Positions 35,309 to 44,020 are shown, numbered from the stretch's first letter. The stretch is DNA of 45,919 bases from Promethearchaeota archaeon (GCA_030605085.1 JAUWBH010000025.1:1-45919), one strand, 5' to 3'. Translations and numbers: made by a program. The notes: generated from the letters alone by a model not told the origin.

Positions 35309-36865
35309 ATGAGATCATACGAGACGAGATTCGGAAATAATAGTCAACCTACGAAAAATCCTTGGTCGTTTAATGATAAAGAATTAGTTGATTTTGAAAG
35401 ATTTGTATCATCATATGGTTTTAACAGTATTAAAAGAAAAATGATGAAAAATCATGACAACAAAATTTATATAGAAATGATCAAATACGCCGAAATTATC
35501 ATGGATGAATTAATTAAATCTAAGAAATTTTCTATTTATAACGATTTAGAGTTATTTGAAGATGAAGATATTTGGGAAAAGATTTATGAGCATAAAGAGT
35601 ATATAACTCCAAATGATGATAATTTCCAAATTGTGATTAACTATAAGTTTTATAGCGGTATGGTTTACAGAATCGTTAACAAGATATCACTTCCAAATAA
35701 TTTGTTTAATGATAAAGGGTATAAATGGTATAAAGGTAAGATGTATGGTGGGTTTTCAAAACTTCTTATGGATGAGAGGTTAAAATATCATATTGAGAGA
35801 TCAATTAGACAGTGCTTCGAATATAGAGAAAATGTTCGGAAATCATTGCCAGTAAAACTAAAGAGAGTTATCATTGCCTCTCTTGAAGAAGCCTATGCAA
35901 AAAATAAAATTAATTTAAATATGAATGAGCTATATAATCTATTTTTCAAGTCAAATCGTTTAGAAGAACAAAAGCGAGTAATGACATTATTAATTGATAT
36001 TTTAAAAAGTTGTTATTTAGATATAGAAGTTATTGAGGTTCATAAGAATATAAACTCTGCTCTTGAAAGCGAAAAATCCTTTATTGAGGATAATAATCTT
36101 GTACAAGAAGGTCTTAATGAACGTAGTGGTGGAGCTCATGGTAGAAAAACTAATACAATCCCATTATATGATGTGGCAGGCATGATTGCTCTTGGTTATA
36201 ATATTAAGGGTATTACGAAGGTATTGAACAAGTATTACAAAGGTTCTTGGAGTGAAGAAACTGTTCGAAGGCAGATCTTTAATTTTTTCGGCAGTTGGGA
36301 CGAAATTCAAGTAGAATTTTTAAAACCAGTTGTAGAAGGTCTAGTATACGAGAGATTTTCTTATAAAGAGATATATAATAAATTGGGAAGCTATTTAGAA
36401 TCTAAGGGTTGGGTGTATTCTTGGTGGATGGGAGAAGAAAAATTAGATTATAAATTTTGGAAAGAACATCCAGAATATCTTGATATAGAAAAGATTAATA
36501 AAATCATTAAGAACACTGACAAAGTGATTTGCGGTATTGAATTGGATAAATTGGCTAGACTTATTTTGGAGAAAAAGACTAATGTACAAATAGCTCGGGA
36601 ATTTAAGGTATCAGAATACGATGTCCGAATTGTTATGAAGATATTAGGAGGTAAGGTTAATTTTATTAAAAAATATCGCAAATTAAAGACCAAAGAGTTA
36701 CGGAAATTAGGTTGGAGTTTAAAAAACATATACATTAAGGTGTTTGGACTTAAAAGTTTTGGAAATCACGGAGCAAGAGACTTCGAAAAATGGTTTGATG
36801 GTTGGTCATTAAAAAAAATAGAAGAGAAGTACTCTCCAAAAAAGAATACTAATTATTTAGGATAG
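35309..36865 (+). CDS. Orphan 518-residue protein with several helix-turn-helix-like segments
   Basis: A large soluble protein, basic and aromatic-rich. I do not recognise the family. Residues 285-330 (IPLYDVAGMIALGYNIKGIT, NKYYKGSWSEETVRRQIFN) and 425-445 (TNVQIAREFKVSEYDVRIVM) look like helix-turn-helix modules. The C-terminus (LKTKELRKLGWSLKNIYIKV, FGLKSFGNHGARDFEKWFDG) resembles a repeat of the same kind. This suggests a DNA-binding protein, possibly from a mobile element. It has its own promoter region and no operon partner. It sits between an LRR gene and the VWA gene at the edge of the relic-rich zone. Confidence 0.6.
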   Translation: MRSYETRFGNNSQPTKNPWSFNDKELVDFERFVSSYGFNSIKRKMMKNHDNKIYIEMIKYAEIIMDELIKSKKFSIYNDLELFEDEDIWEKIYEHKEYITPNDDNFQIVINYKFYSGMVYRIVNKISLPNNLFNDKGYKWYKGKMYGGFSKLLMDERLKYHIERSIRQCFEYRENVRKSLPVKLKRVIIASLEEAYAKNKINLNMNELYNLFFKSNRLEEQKRVMTLLIDILKSCYLDIEVIEVHKNINSALESEKSFIEDNNLVQEGLNERSGGAHGRKTNTIPLYDVAGMIALGYNIKGITKVLNKYYKGSWSEETVRRQIFNFFGSWDEIQVEFLKPVVEGLVYERFSYKEIYNKLGSYLESKGWVYSWWMGEEKLDYKFWKEHPEYLDIEKINKIIKNTDKVICGIELDKLARLILEKKTNVQIAREFKVSEYDVRIVMKILGGKVNFIKKYRKLKTKELRKLGWSLKNIYIKVFGLKSFGNHGARDFEKWFDGWSLKKIEEKYSPKKNTNYLG

Positions 36866-37009
36866 ATTTAAATTAATAGATTTCTCCATTACTTATAGTT
36901 AAGTGACTAGAGTATTCTTTTTACAAACTAAATCCAAGCAATAAATGTCTGATAATTCTGGTTCTATTCATTTTTGAAAATGATCTAAAAGTCTTTTATT
37001 TTGTTGAAG

Positions 37010-39136
37010 TTAAATATTTTTCTTGTGAGCTTTCAGTTTAATTGTTAAATCGCGTGCGCGCTTTGAATACCATACTAATAGTTCTCCCGCATCTTTGGGT
37101 TTGAAATATTCTCCTCCACATAAAGCAGCAGCTTGACTCATTAGTTTGTCGTTCGGGTTCCCTAGACCAATAATATATATCACAATATCCTTATTCTCTG
37201 CCATTAACTTAATCGCTTCGAAAAACTCTTCCACATCTGTAGGCTCGCCGTCGGTAAGAAGAACGACCATATTTGGAGCATTCGGATCCATGCGCTGAAA
37301 TTCCAAAAGCACTTCATTTGCTTTTAAAAGTGCCAGATGTGCGTTTGTGGCCTGTCCATATGCATTGCCAATTCTATCAACAATCATCGTTGCGGCTTCT
37401 TCCAATATCCCCTTTTTCCCGCTCGCAGAATCCATATAAAAGCTATCGCCAAAAGGTAGAAGTTGGACTTGGTCTGCGAACCTAATTATTGCGACTTTTT
37501 CTCCAAATCCACGACCTACTTTTTCGCTTAAAAAGAGTACCGCTGCGAACGCAGCCGAAATTCTTCGGGGGACATAAACTCCCTCCTTGAAATGCTTCAG
37601 AAATTCCTGAATTTCGCGGGATGCCATGGCTGCCTTAATTCCCTCAATTGCGGGTGCTATGTTAGAAACCATGACATCACGAGCCATCATTGAGCGGCTA
37701 ATATCAATTATTAATATTGCGTTAAAGGGTATTAAACCCATAGGTGAAAGGTTTAATGTCGTATTTTCCGTAATTTTAGCTAGAATATCACCAGTTAAGT
37801 CCGGTACGCAATCAATAATAGAACACGCAATATTAACAGCATTCCACCTTAATTTTATCCCTTTAAAAATTATATAACTAGACATCCATGTTTTCAAAGT
37901 GTCTACGTTTTGACGTGCGTTACTAATAATTTCCCACATATTTTCTCCAGAAATAGGTGAAACTCCTAAAGAAACGCTTTGTAGCGGAATAATTAGTCTC
38001 TGATTTTTGGAAACTTTTACTTCAAAACTTCCTATACCGCTCGCTTCCAAAATTTCGCTATCAATGATGATTTCGTTATCAGAAATTGTTTCTTCAATTT
38101 TTATTTTACCAGCTCCAACAGCGCCAGTAAGTTCGTCTTCGAAAGCTAAAACATCGCTCTCTTGAATTGATAGTGTGTGTTGGATTCTTGGGCTTACGAT
38201 ACAATAACCTTCTAAGTTTGGACGAGATTGAACTTCTAACATTATATCTGAAGCTTTTTGTATTGGTGGTTCGGTAGAGTATACAACTATTTGTTCAGCT
38301 CGAATATTCGTGTCTTCTTTCGTATCTTGACTCATTCTGATTTCGGAATTGCTAATCTGAGCTTGATCTATTCTCGCCGAACCCAGGGCTCTTATTAAAG
38401 GATCCTCCCACGCAATAAGCATTCCTTGCCCAAGACCTAATTTTTGCAGATTACTTGAACTTAACTGTATCCTACCTCCTTCTATTTTAGGATCTGTTAC
38501 AGGAGTTAAAATAATACCCTTTTTCTGACTATTTAGCATATTTACATCAATTTTATTAGGGTACGGTTCTATTGGTGCCGGAGTAATTGTATCTTGTCTT
38601 GGCATAGTTTGTTGCATATACTCAGAAGTGGTTTTCAAAGGTGAGGGCGGAGTAACTTGAGGAAGCGGAGTAACTTGGGGAGGTGGAGTAAATTGTGGAG
38701 GTGGAGTATCTTGTGGAGGTGGAGTAAATTGTGGAGGTGGAGTGAGTTGTGGAGGTGGAGTGAGTTGTGGGGGTGGTGCTGCTTGAGGCTCTTGAGTAAG
38801 CTGAGAGGGTAGCGTGATTTTAGGCTCGGGGATAGTTTGAGAAGGTGTAGTGATTTGAGGTTCAGTTGTTACATGTGTTCCTTTAGGACTCGATCTCACA
38901 ATCAATTCAATTCCAGCAAACTGAATTGCTTGAATGATATTATTCGAAATTTTTCCCACAAAATCTAATGCAGAATCGGAAACCTCAGCAATACAAGTAG
39001 TCGATAAAGAATTATCAGGATTAAATATTTCTACCATATCTCCATTCGAAACTCCTAATTTATCAGCGTTACCGGGACTTATTACCACCTTATTTTCAGG
39101 TTCGATACCTTCAACAAAAATTCTAATTTCTGGCAT
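37010..39136 (-). CDS. Multi-barrel protein with proline-rich linker and C-terminal VWA domain
   Basis: A 708-residue protein. Residues 1-85 resemble the small beta-barrel of Cdc48/VAT-type N-domains (NADKLGVSNGDMVEIF). Residues 100-180 are a proline/glutamine-rich tandem repeat (units like TPPPQ). Two more barrel-like domains follow (about 205-290 and 300-390). Residues 470-700 form a von Willebrand A domain with an intact MIDAS: DISRS, the threonine in QATNAHLAL and LLTDGEPTD. It ends in a lysine-rich tail. VWA domains bind proteins through a metal ion, often in AAA/MoxR or ESCRT-like assemblies. The next genes downstream of its start region encode Roadblock and gelsolin proteins in the same orientation, suggesting one functional cluster. 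A relic of its tail is at 33564-33701. Confidence 0.82.
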   Translation of the reverse strand: MPEIRIFVEGIEPENKVVISPGNADKLGVSNGDMVEIFNPDNSLSTTCIAEVSDSALDFVGKISNNIIQAIQFAGIELIVRSSPKGTHVTTEPQITTPSQTIPEPKITLPSQLTQEPQAAPPPQLTPPPQLTPPPQFTPPPQDTPPPQFTPPPQVTPLPQVTPPSPLKTTSEYMQQTMPRQDTITPAPIEPYPNKIDVNMLNSQKKGIILTPVTDPKIEGGRIQLSSSNLQKLGLGQGMLIAWEDPLIRALGSARIDQAQISNSEIRMSQDTKEDTNIRAEQIVVYSTEPPIQKASDIMLEVQSRPNLEGYCIVSPRIQHTLSIQESDVLAFEDELTGAVGAGKIKIEETISDNEIIIDSEILEASGIGSFEVKVSKNQRLIIPLQSVSLGVSPISGENMWEIISNARQNVDTLKTWMSSYIIFKGIKLRWNAVNIACSIIDCVPDLTGDILAKITENTTLNLSPMGLIPFNAILIIDISRSMMARDVMVSNIAPAIEGIKAAMASREIQEFLKHFKEGVYVPRRISAAFAAVLFLSEKVGRGFGEKVAIIRFADQVQLLPFGDSFYMDSASGKKGILEEAATMIVDRIGNAYGQATNAHLALLKANEVLLEFQRMDPNAPNMVVLLTDGEPTDVEEFFEAIKLMAENKDIVIYIIGLGNPNDKLMSQAAALCGGEYFKPKDAGELLVWYSKRARDLTIKLKAHKKNI

Positions 39137-39279
39137 TTTAAATCCTAATTATCATCTAATAGAGAAATAATTTAAGAGAAATTATAATTATTAATTTTTT
39201 TTTAATATTTACTTAAAATTTGAATGGTTTGATTAACCTTCATATAATCTACTAAAATTTCATAATAACATGAGAATTG

Positions 39280-39666
39280 TTAAGTGGGATAACGTTTGGC
39301 AATTTCCGCTGCATAGTATCTAAAAATGGTGACAACCTTTCCTAAATCTGCGCTTTTTCTGGAAGCGCCCATAAGAAAAAATCGACCAGCTGTGCTGAGA
39401 ATTATAAAAGCGTTTTCTCCCCTCAATACTACTTCAAACAAATGTTGGTATCCAAGCGATTCAATGGCGTCATTACCACTTTTGATCACGACTGCAGAAA
39501 GACTAGATAAAAAGGTTGGGTCGATATTGTAGGTCGGAATGCAAGAGAAGGCTAATTTAATTCCTTCTCTCGTGACTAAAGCTAATGCTTCTAACTCCGT
39601 ATGCTCAGTTATATTTCCTAAGAAATTCGATAAACTTACAGCCTCTTCTGGTGTTAATTCAACCAT
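39280..39666 (-). CDS. Roadblock/LC7 domain protein
   Basis: A 128-residue single Roadblock/LC7 (longin-related) domain, with the pattern ELEALALVTREGIKLAFSC, LSSLSAVVIKSGNDAIESLG, LFEVVLRGENAFIILSTAGR and a C-terminal helix VVTIFRYYAAEIAKRY. Such proteins regulate small GTPases in bacteria (MglB), archaea and eukaryotes (Ragulator, dynein light chain). It lies 143 bp upstream of the VWA gene and 167 bp downstream of the gelsolin-domain gene, all on the minus strand. A second Roadblock domain fused to a GTPase occurs at 44793-45746. Confidence 0.9.
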   Translation of the reverse strand: MVELTPEEAVSLSNFLGNITEHTELEALALVTREGIKLAFSCIPTYNIDPTFLSSLSAVVIKSGNDAIESLGYQHLFEVVLRGENAFIILSTAGRFFLMGASRKSADLGKVVTIFRYYAAEIAKRYPT

Positions 39667-39833
39667 TTAAATCATTTTTCGGATTTATTTTTAAAATTTT
39701 TTATTTTAATAATATTATTAAGGGTTATATCTTTAAAAATTTATATTTCAGAGGAGACGCCTTAATTAGGATAAGAAGATATACTATTCAATTTAATTGA
39801 ATATAAGACTTTACTATTGAAAAAAAGGAGGGA

Positions 39834-40721
39834 TTATTTTAACAGTTGGTTCTTAATTTGAGATTTGAGAATTTCTTTTTTGTCTTTATATTCCGCTGCT
39901 CCCTTTGTTACTTCTCCTTGAACTTTTAAAAATTCAATTGCTATAATTTTTCCATTTTCCGAGAGAAGACGTGGAGAATAACCTTCAGCAAAAAACACAC
40001 CTTCTGGGATTGACCCCATTTTTTCCATTTTACTTTCTACTTGCTTTTTACCTAAAAATGATGCAACTTTTTCTACTAGTGCGTACGCATAATTCCCGAC
40101 AATAATCAATTCTCTCTCATATCCTTCGGGAATTGGTGATTCTTCTAATTTTTGCATAATCTTGTCCAAATCTGAGGGAGGAAGTTGTGCTGGTTGAGCT
40201 GACGCTCGAGTAGATACTTGTGTTGTGGTCTGCGTTGAGGTCTGACGAGTATACGCCGGACCAGTATTCTGAGTTTGACGAGTTTTACTACCCGCAATGT
40301 TCATTCCCTCCGCTGGGCGTGGTGCATCAAATATAGGTTTTTCTCTTAAAGGATGACCCCCACCACTTGTAGATGCAGGTGCTGCGGGTGCTGGCGTAGA
40401 TGCTGCAGATCCGGCTTCAGTTCTACCACCTATTATTTTTAAAAAAACATCTGTTTCGTCTCCTTCGTCCAAGGGGACAACAGCGTAATGCATGCCTCGC
40501 AAACCTCTAATTTCTTGGCTGCTTTTTGCCCCAATGAATTTAGATCTGACTGACGACGATATTCCTTTCCAAAGAAAGACTTTTCTCACTGTATCGTCAA
40601 GGATTACATAACATTCGTCTGTTTTTAAAATATCTTTAATAGGACCGTCTGTCGTTAGTTCAGTATTTGTACCGTCTCCATTAATTATAAATACTCTTCT
40701 TTCTATTGCTGGTTCACTCAA
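39834..40721 (-). CDS. Gelsolin-domain protein
   Basis: A 295-residue protein. Residues 1-100 match a single gelsolin-like repeat (DECYVILDDTVRKVFLWKGI, SSVRSKFIGAKSSQEIRGLR, VPLDEGDETDVFLKIIGG), where eukaryotic gelsolins bind actin and calcium. Residues 105-190 are a low-complexity Ala/Pro/Thr/Gln linker. Residues 195-295 form a second conserved-looking domain (ESPIPEGYERELIIVGNYAY, EGVFFAEGYSPRLLSENGKI) with no name I can give. Asgard gelsolins are known actin modulators, so an actin partner is expected. The nearest one in the window is the divergent actin at 29917-31080, though lokiactin elsewhere is more likely. Roadblock and VWA genes follow. Confidence 0.82.
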   Translation of the reverse strand: MSEPAIERRVFIINGDGTNTELTTDGPIKDILKTDECYVILDDTVRKVFLWKGISSSVRSKFIGAKSSQEIRGLRGMHYAVVPLDEGDETDVFLKIIGGRTEAGSAASTPAPAAPASTSGGGHPLREKPIFDAPRPAEGMNIAGSKTRQTQNTGPAYTRQTSTQTTTQVSTRASAQPAQLPPSDLDKIMQKLEESPIPEGYERELIIVGNYAYALVEKVASFLGKKQVESKMEKMGSIPEGVFFAEGYSPRLLSENGKIIAIEFLKVQGEVTKGAAEYKDKKEILKSQIKNQLLK

Positions 40722-40988
40722 TTTCAGCGCTCCTCACAGTATAATTTTAATTTATATGCCATATAATATACCTTTTTCCCGTTTTTAATTCTTCGTTTAA
40801 CTTTGTAACTTGTTATTATGTTATTTATATAATAGGGTAGGTCTTTATAAAATTTTTAATTTAAGAAAATATTTTACTATTTCATTTGTTTTCATTTTAA
40901 GATCAAATTTTTCAACATAGTATCTCAAAAATGTTAAGGTTATCAATTTTATTAAAAATAATTAATATTACTTCAAGAGCTTATATTT

Positions 40989-42569
40989 TTAACACTGTTT
41001 GTGATGAGATTTTTTTAAATCCATGATTGCATTGTTAATATTACTTATTAAATCGGTAGTTGTAAAGTGAGGACCAATTTTTTTCTTACTATATTCGCCT
41101 ATAAAACCGTTTAAAAAAGCAGCCGAACAAGCTGATTTAAATATATCGTTTTTAACTGCGAGAAAACATCCACATAATCCTGCTAGAACATCTCCAGTAC
41201 CTCCTATAGACATCTCGGGACAACCAGTTTTATTAATTTTCAATTCATTCCCGTTGCTTATATAATCATATGGTCCTTTAACAAGTAGCGTAATATCTAA
41301 TTTTTTAGCCAAATCTAATATAATCTTTCCTCTTTCGTCAATTTTATCGTAAGGTGGCAATTCAACTCCTGTCATTATTTTTAATTCTCCTTCGTGCGGT
41401 GTTAAAATAACTGACTGACCCTTGAGTAAATCTAAATGGTCTTTAACAAGTTTTAACGCATCTGCATCAAGAACAAAAGCCTTATTATGTTCTTTCAAGT
41501 ATTCTAATAATTTAACCAGTAGTTTCTCTGTATCTTTTTCTAATCCGATCCCTGGACCAATAATTATTGAATTTGACCAATCAATTAGCCAAGAAATTTC
41601 TTCTAAGGCGTTTATATTAAGCCATTCACCGGGACTCGTTCTTACAATCATATTGGGGGAGTAACCTCTTATTACATCACCAATAACTTCAGGAGTATAT
41701 GTTATAACTAAGTCTATTCCAAAATTAATGCTCGTTATGGAAGAATAAGCTGGAGCTCCAGAATAATTTTTCGACCCTCCAATAACTAGCATTCTTCCAA
41801 ATTGTCCTTTATGAGTATCAATCTTTCTAGCCTTCAAAGTTGGAGTTAAATCTCCTTTTCCAACAAAAAGGTTTGCTTCTTGAGGAATTCCAATTGATTT
41901 TACTACAATCTCCCTAATATATTCGTTATCAACATTCATACCCTTTTTATTTCGATGGAATGTAATTACCAAATCAGATTTAACAGCCTTGTCGTAAACA
42001 TCACCAGTATTAGGATCCAAACCTGACGGTACATCTATTGAAACGATTTTAATTTTGCTTTTTTCTTTCAATCTATTTATTAAATCAATCGTAGATGAGA
42101 TAGGTTCCCGAATTTTACCTTTAATTCCTGTCCCTAATAATCCATCAATTATTAATTTGTAATCTTTATTTTTTTCGATTATTTTTCCAATTTTTCCAAT
42201 GTCAGTGGAATCACTAACAATTTCAATCTCAATTGAATAATCCAGATGTTTCGAAATTATCTCCCAATTTAGTTTAGCTTCATTAGTCCTTATTTTATCT
42301 GGAGTACCCACTAGGATAACTGTAGATTTCACTCTAAACGATGACAAATGGCGCGCAATAACAAATCCATCCCCTCCATTATTACCAGTTCCACAAAAAA
42401 TAGCAATTCTTGATTTTTCGCCTAAAGCATATTTATTTACGATTTCAATAGCAAACGAGTAACCTGCACATTCCATCAAGTTGCTTTTAGGGATGCCTAA
42501 CCATTCGGAATTATTATCTAAAATCCCAACTTTTTCACTAGTAATTTTTTCTTTATTAAGTCTTTCCAT
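40989..42569 (-). CDS. nnrD: Bifunctional NAD(P)H-hydrate epimerase / ADP-dependent dehydratase
   Basis: A 526-residue fusion of the YjeF N-terminal epimerase (NnrE) and C-terminal dehydratase (NnrD), repairing hydrated NAD(P)H. The epimerase half has IFCGTGNNGGDGFVIARHL (residues 57-75) and LIIDGLLGTGIKG, then IVSIDVPSGLDPNTG. The dehydratase half has RMLVIGGSKNYSGAPAYSSI, IIIGPGIG, FVLDADALK, ILTPHEGE and the ATP/ADP loop MSIGGTGDVLAGL. Length is usual for the fused form. It is flanked by unrelated genes. The ATG at 42569 gives the expected N-terminus. Confidence 0.94.
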   Translation of the reverse strand: MERLNKEKITSEKVGILDNNSEWLGIPKSNLMECAGYSFAIEIVNKYALGEKSRIAIFCGTGNNGGDGFVIARHLSSFRVKSTVILVGTPDKIRTNEAKLNWEIISKHLDYSIEIEIVSDSTDIGKIGKIIEKNKDYKLIIDGLLGTGIKGKIREPISSTIDLINRLKEKSKIKIVSIDVPSGLDPNTGDVYDKAVKSDLVITFHRNKKGMNVDNEYIREIVVKSIGIPQEANLFVGKGDLTPTLKARKIDTHKGQFGRMLVIGGSKNYSGAPAYSSITSINFGIDLVITYTPEVIGDVIRGYSPNMIVRTSPGEWLNINALEEISWLIDWSNSIIIGPGIGLEKDTEKLLVKLLEYLKEHNKAFVLDADALKLVKDHLDLLKGQSVILTPHEGELKIMTGVELPPYDKIDERGKIILDLAKKLDITLLVKGPYDYISNGNELKINKTGCPEMSIGGTGDVLAGLCGCFLAVKNDIFKSACSAAFLNGFIGEYSKKKIGPHFTTTDLISNINNAIMDLKKSHHKQC

Positions 42570-42686
42570 AACAATTAAATTTACGATTCTGAATTAAAAA
42601 ATGTTTTTTAATTATGAGGATTATATTAAAAAGATTTGATTTATGTTTGGTATTGGTGAACAATTATTAGTGTTTATAAGGAAGAT

Positions 42687-42829
42687 ATGGACGAAGCGAA
42701 GGAAAGATTAAAAGCATGGTGGGATCATGAGATTATCGACCGTCCACTAATTGGATATTGGGCCCCTAAACTCGGGTATAAAATTCCAGAAGGGGATAAG
42801 ATTATAGATTATTTGTATCAAAAAAATGG
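42687..42829 (+). pseudogene. N-terminal relic of a uroporphyrinogen decarboxylase-like protein
   Basis: The frame begins MDEAKERLKAWWDHEIIDRP and continues LIGYWAPKLGYKIPEGDK. The AWW-x4-IDRP pattern is typical of the start of URO-D/MtaA-like corrinoid methyltransferase relatives. Protein-like sequence stops near residue 47, where the minus-strand HAD fragment begins. The open frame then runs antisense through that fragment to 42917. Confidence 0.6.
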
Positions 42830-42907
42830 TACTAATAAGTCACTCACATCATCTGCAACTTTAAAAATAACGCCCATTGCATCAAAAATAACCCATTTTA
42901 CTGACAT
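42818..42907 (-). pseudogene. N-terminal relic of a HAD-superfamily hydrolase
   Basis: Minus-strand frame MSVKWVIFDAMGVIFKVADD then VSDLLVPFF and a stop. VIFDAMGVIF is the HAD motif I strand and loop (usual form DxDGT). Only 29 codons remain. Its truncated end meets the truncated end of the URO-D-like relic, so two gene starts were joined face to face by a deletion. Confidence 0.6.
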
Positions 42908-42967
42908 TTTTTTTTGATAAAGAAAAATACTTTCGAAAATAACTTTAATTATACTATTAGATTAATT

Positions 42968-43597
42968 TTAAAAAGCAGGGGGAAATTCTGCCTTTACCAT
43001 GTTTGCGCCTACTAATACCGCAAATACGAGAGATGTAATAGCAGTTATCCATTCTATCCAAGGAAAGGCCCCAATAGTGATTACATATATTAAATTAAAT
43101 ACTGTAGCTATAATGCAAATAATTATTATAGGTCGATAAAATTTCTTGTGTCTCAACATGGGAATTGGAGCAATTACCAGGAAAATACAGTCGGCAACCC
43201 AATGAACCGCGCTAAAAAAGCGATGTAAATATCCAAAATCTCCGCGAAAAATGGCTTGCATGATGATTCCAAAAGAAGCTATAAAACCAATACCAATAAA
43301 TATATAAAGAGATACGTTCAAAACTCTATCCTCTGTGGTCCATTCCTTCATACCATAGAAGTAAGGAAAAAGAAGAACTCCAGTTATAATACATGCAATG
43401 TCAAAAAAAAGAAATCCCTTCGGATTCCAACGTTGGGTTCCTAATGTACTCATATGGTGCTCAACAAAGGAAAAGCTCGGACCAAAAAGATAAATTGATA
43501 TTAAAACAAGGATAGTAAATATCGGAATGATAATTGTAATCATCTGGGCACTTAATGGCCAATTTCTGAACTTTTTTATCATTTCATGCAATTTCAT
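42968..43597 (-). CDS. DUF998-like six-helix membrane protein
   Basis: A 209-residue integral membrane protein with six hydrophobic segments: MITIIIPIFTILVLISIYLF, FFDIACIITGVLLFPYFYG, VSLYIFIGIGFIASFGIIM, HWVADCIFLVIAPIPML, IIIICIIATVFNLIYVITI and WITAITSLVFAVLVGANM. The loop after the first helix (EHHMSTLGTQRWNP) corresponds to ISDMGSFNHTP in the related protein at 9738-10427. Catalytic or transport function is unknown. It begins with ATG at 43597, only 4 bp from an imperfect direct repeat that reaches the tRNA-Met gene. No neighbours suggest a pathway. Confidence 0.75.
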   Translation of the reverse strand: MKLHEMIKKFRNWPLSAQMITIIIPIFTILVLISIYLFGPSFSFVEHHMSTLGTQRWNPKGFLFFDIACIITGVLLFPYFYGMKEWTTEDRVLNVSLYIFIGIGFIASFGIIMQAIFRGDFGYLHRFFSAVHWVADCIFLVIAPIPMLRHKKFYRPIIIICIIATVFNLIYVITIGAFPWIEWITAITSLVFAVLVGANMVKAEFPPAF

Positions 43598-43601
43598 ACA
43601 A

Positions 43602-43715
43602 CTTAAAATGAAGTGTAATTTTTAATACATTCCTAGGAAAAAAGAGTGGAACTTTGGAAAGGATCCAAGGTAGCTTAAAATGAACTGTAATTTTTAACAT
43701 ATAAAAAAGAGTGGA
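43602..43715. repeat. Imperfect direct repeat abutting the tRNA-Met 3' end
   Basis: Two copies of about 42-49 bp, 43602-43650 and 43674-43715, both begin CTTAAAATGAA, share GTAATTTTTAA and end AAAAAGAGTGGA. The second copy touches the tRNA discriminator base. Read on the minus strand each contains a T-run after the tRNA, so they may be duplicated tRNA terminators, or scars of an integration next to the tRNA. Confidence 0.65.
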
Positions 43716-43872
43716 TGCCGGTGGCGGGAGTCTCCCGCATTTTTAATTAAAAATGCGTTTTGAGCCCGCGACCTCCAGATTACATCCGTCTGACCCATTT
43801 TTCAGTAGGATTATGAGTCTGGCGCTGTGGTCAAGCGATTTTCCGCCTTATAACCAGCTAAGCCACACCGGC
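43716..43872 (-). tRNA. Elongator tRNA-Met (CAT) with three introns
   Basis: A complete cloverleaf emerges after removing three insertions. Acceptor GCCGGTG pairs with CACCGGC; D stem GCTT/AGGC; anticodon stem CCAGA/TCTGG with loop CTCATAA (anticodon at 43813-43815); variable AGGTC; T stem GCGGG/CCCGC. Introns: 43824-43844 (21 nt, near 25/26), 43781-43811 (31 nt, canonical 37/38, itself a hairpin) and 43730-43758 (29 nt, near 59/60, containing a 22-bp perfect palindrome). Mature length is 76 nt, CCA not encoded. Boundaries can slide by one base. The exon sequence matches archaeal elongator tRNA-Met rather than initiator or tRNA-Ile2. The base at position 54 is C rather than T. Confidence 0.88.
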
Positions 43873-43887
43873 AATTGTTTTTTATAT

Positions 43888-44020
43888 AGCCTCTGGGGGG
43901 AATTTCATATCGATGCGTCCAGTAGCGATATTTTGAACCCCCGGCCTTTGCCTTACCAAGGCATAGCGTGCAATATGTATGTCATTTTGCAAAACGCTCT
44001 ACCAGCTAAGCAACAGAGGC
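43888..44020 (-). tRNA. tRNA-Thr (GGT) with two introns
   Basis: Acceptor GCCTCTG pairs with CAGAGGC; D arm GCTT-AGCTGGTA-GAGC; anticodon loop TTGGTAA (anticodon at 43955-43957); variable AGGCC; T stem GGGGG/CCCCC with loop TTCAAA-T. Introns: 43964-43993 (30 nt, near 26-28; placing T before it gives a paired 27-43) and 43902-43931 (30 nt, near 59/60, with ATATCG/CGATAT arms). There is no intron at 37/38. Mature length is 73 nt, CCA not encoded. It lies 15 bp upstream of tRNA-Met on the same strand, probably one transcript. Confidence 0.85.
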
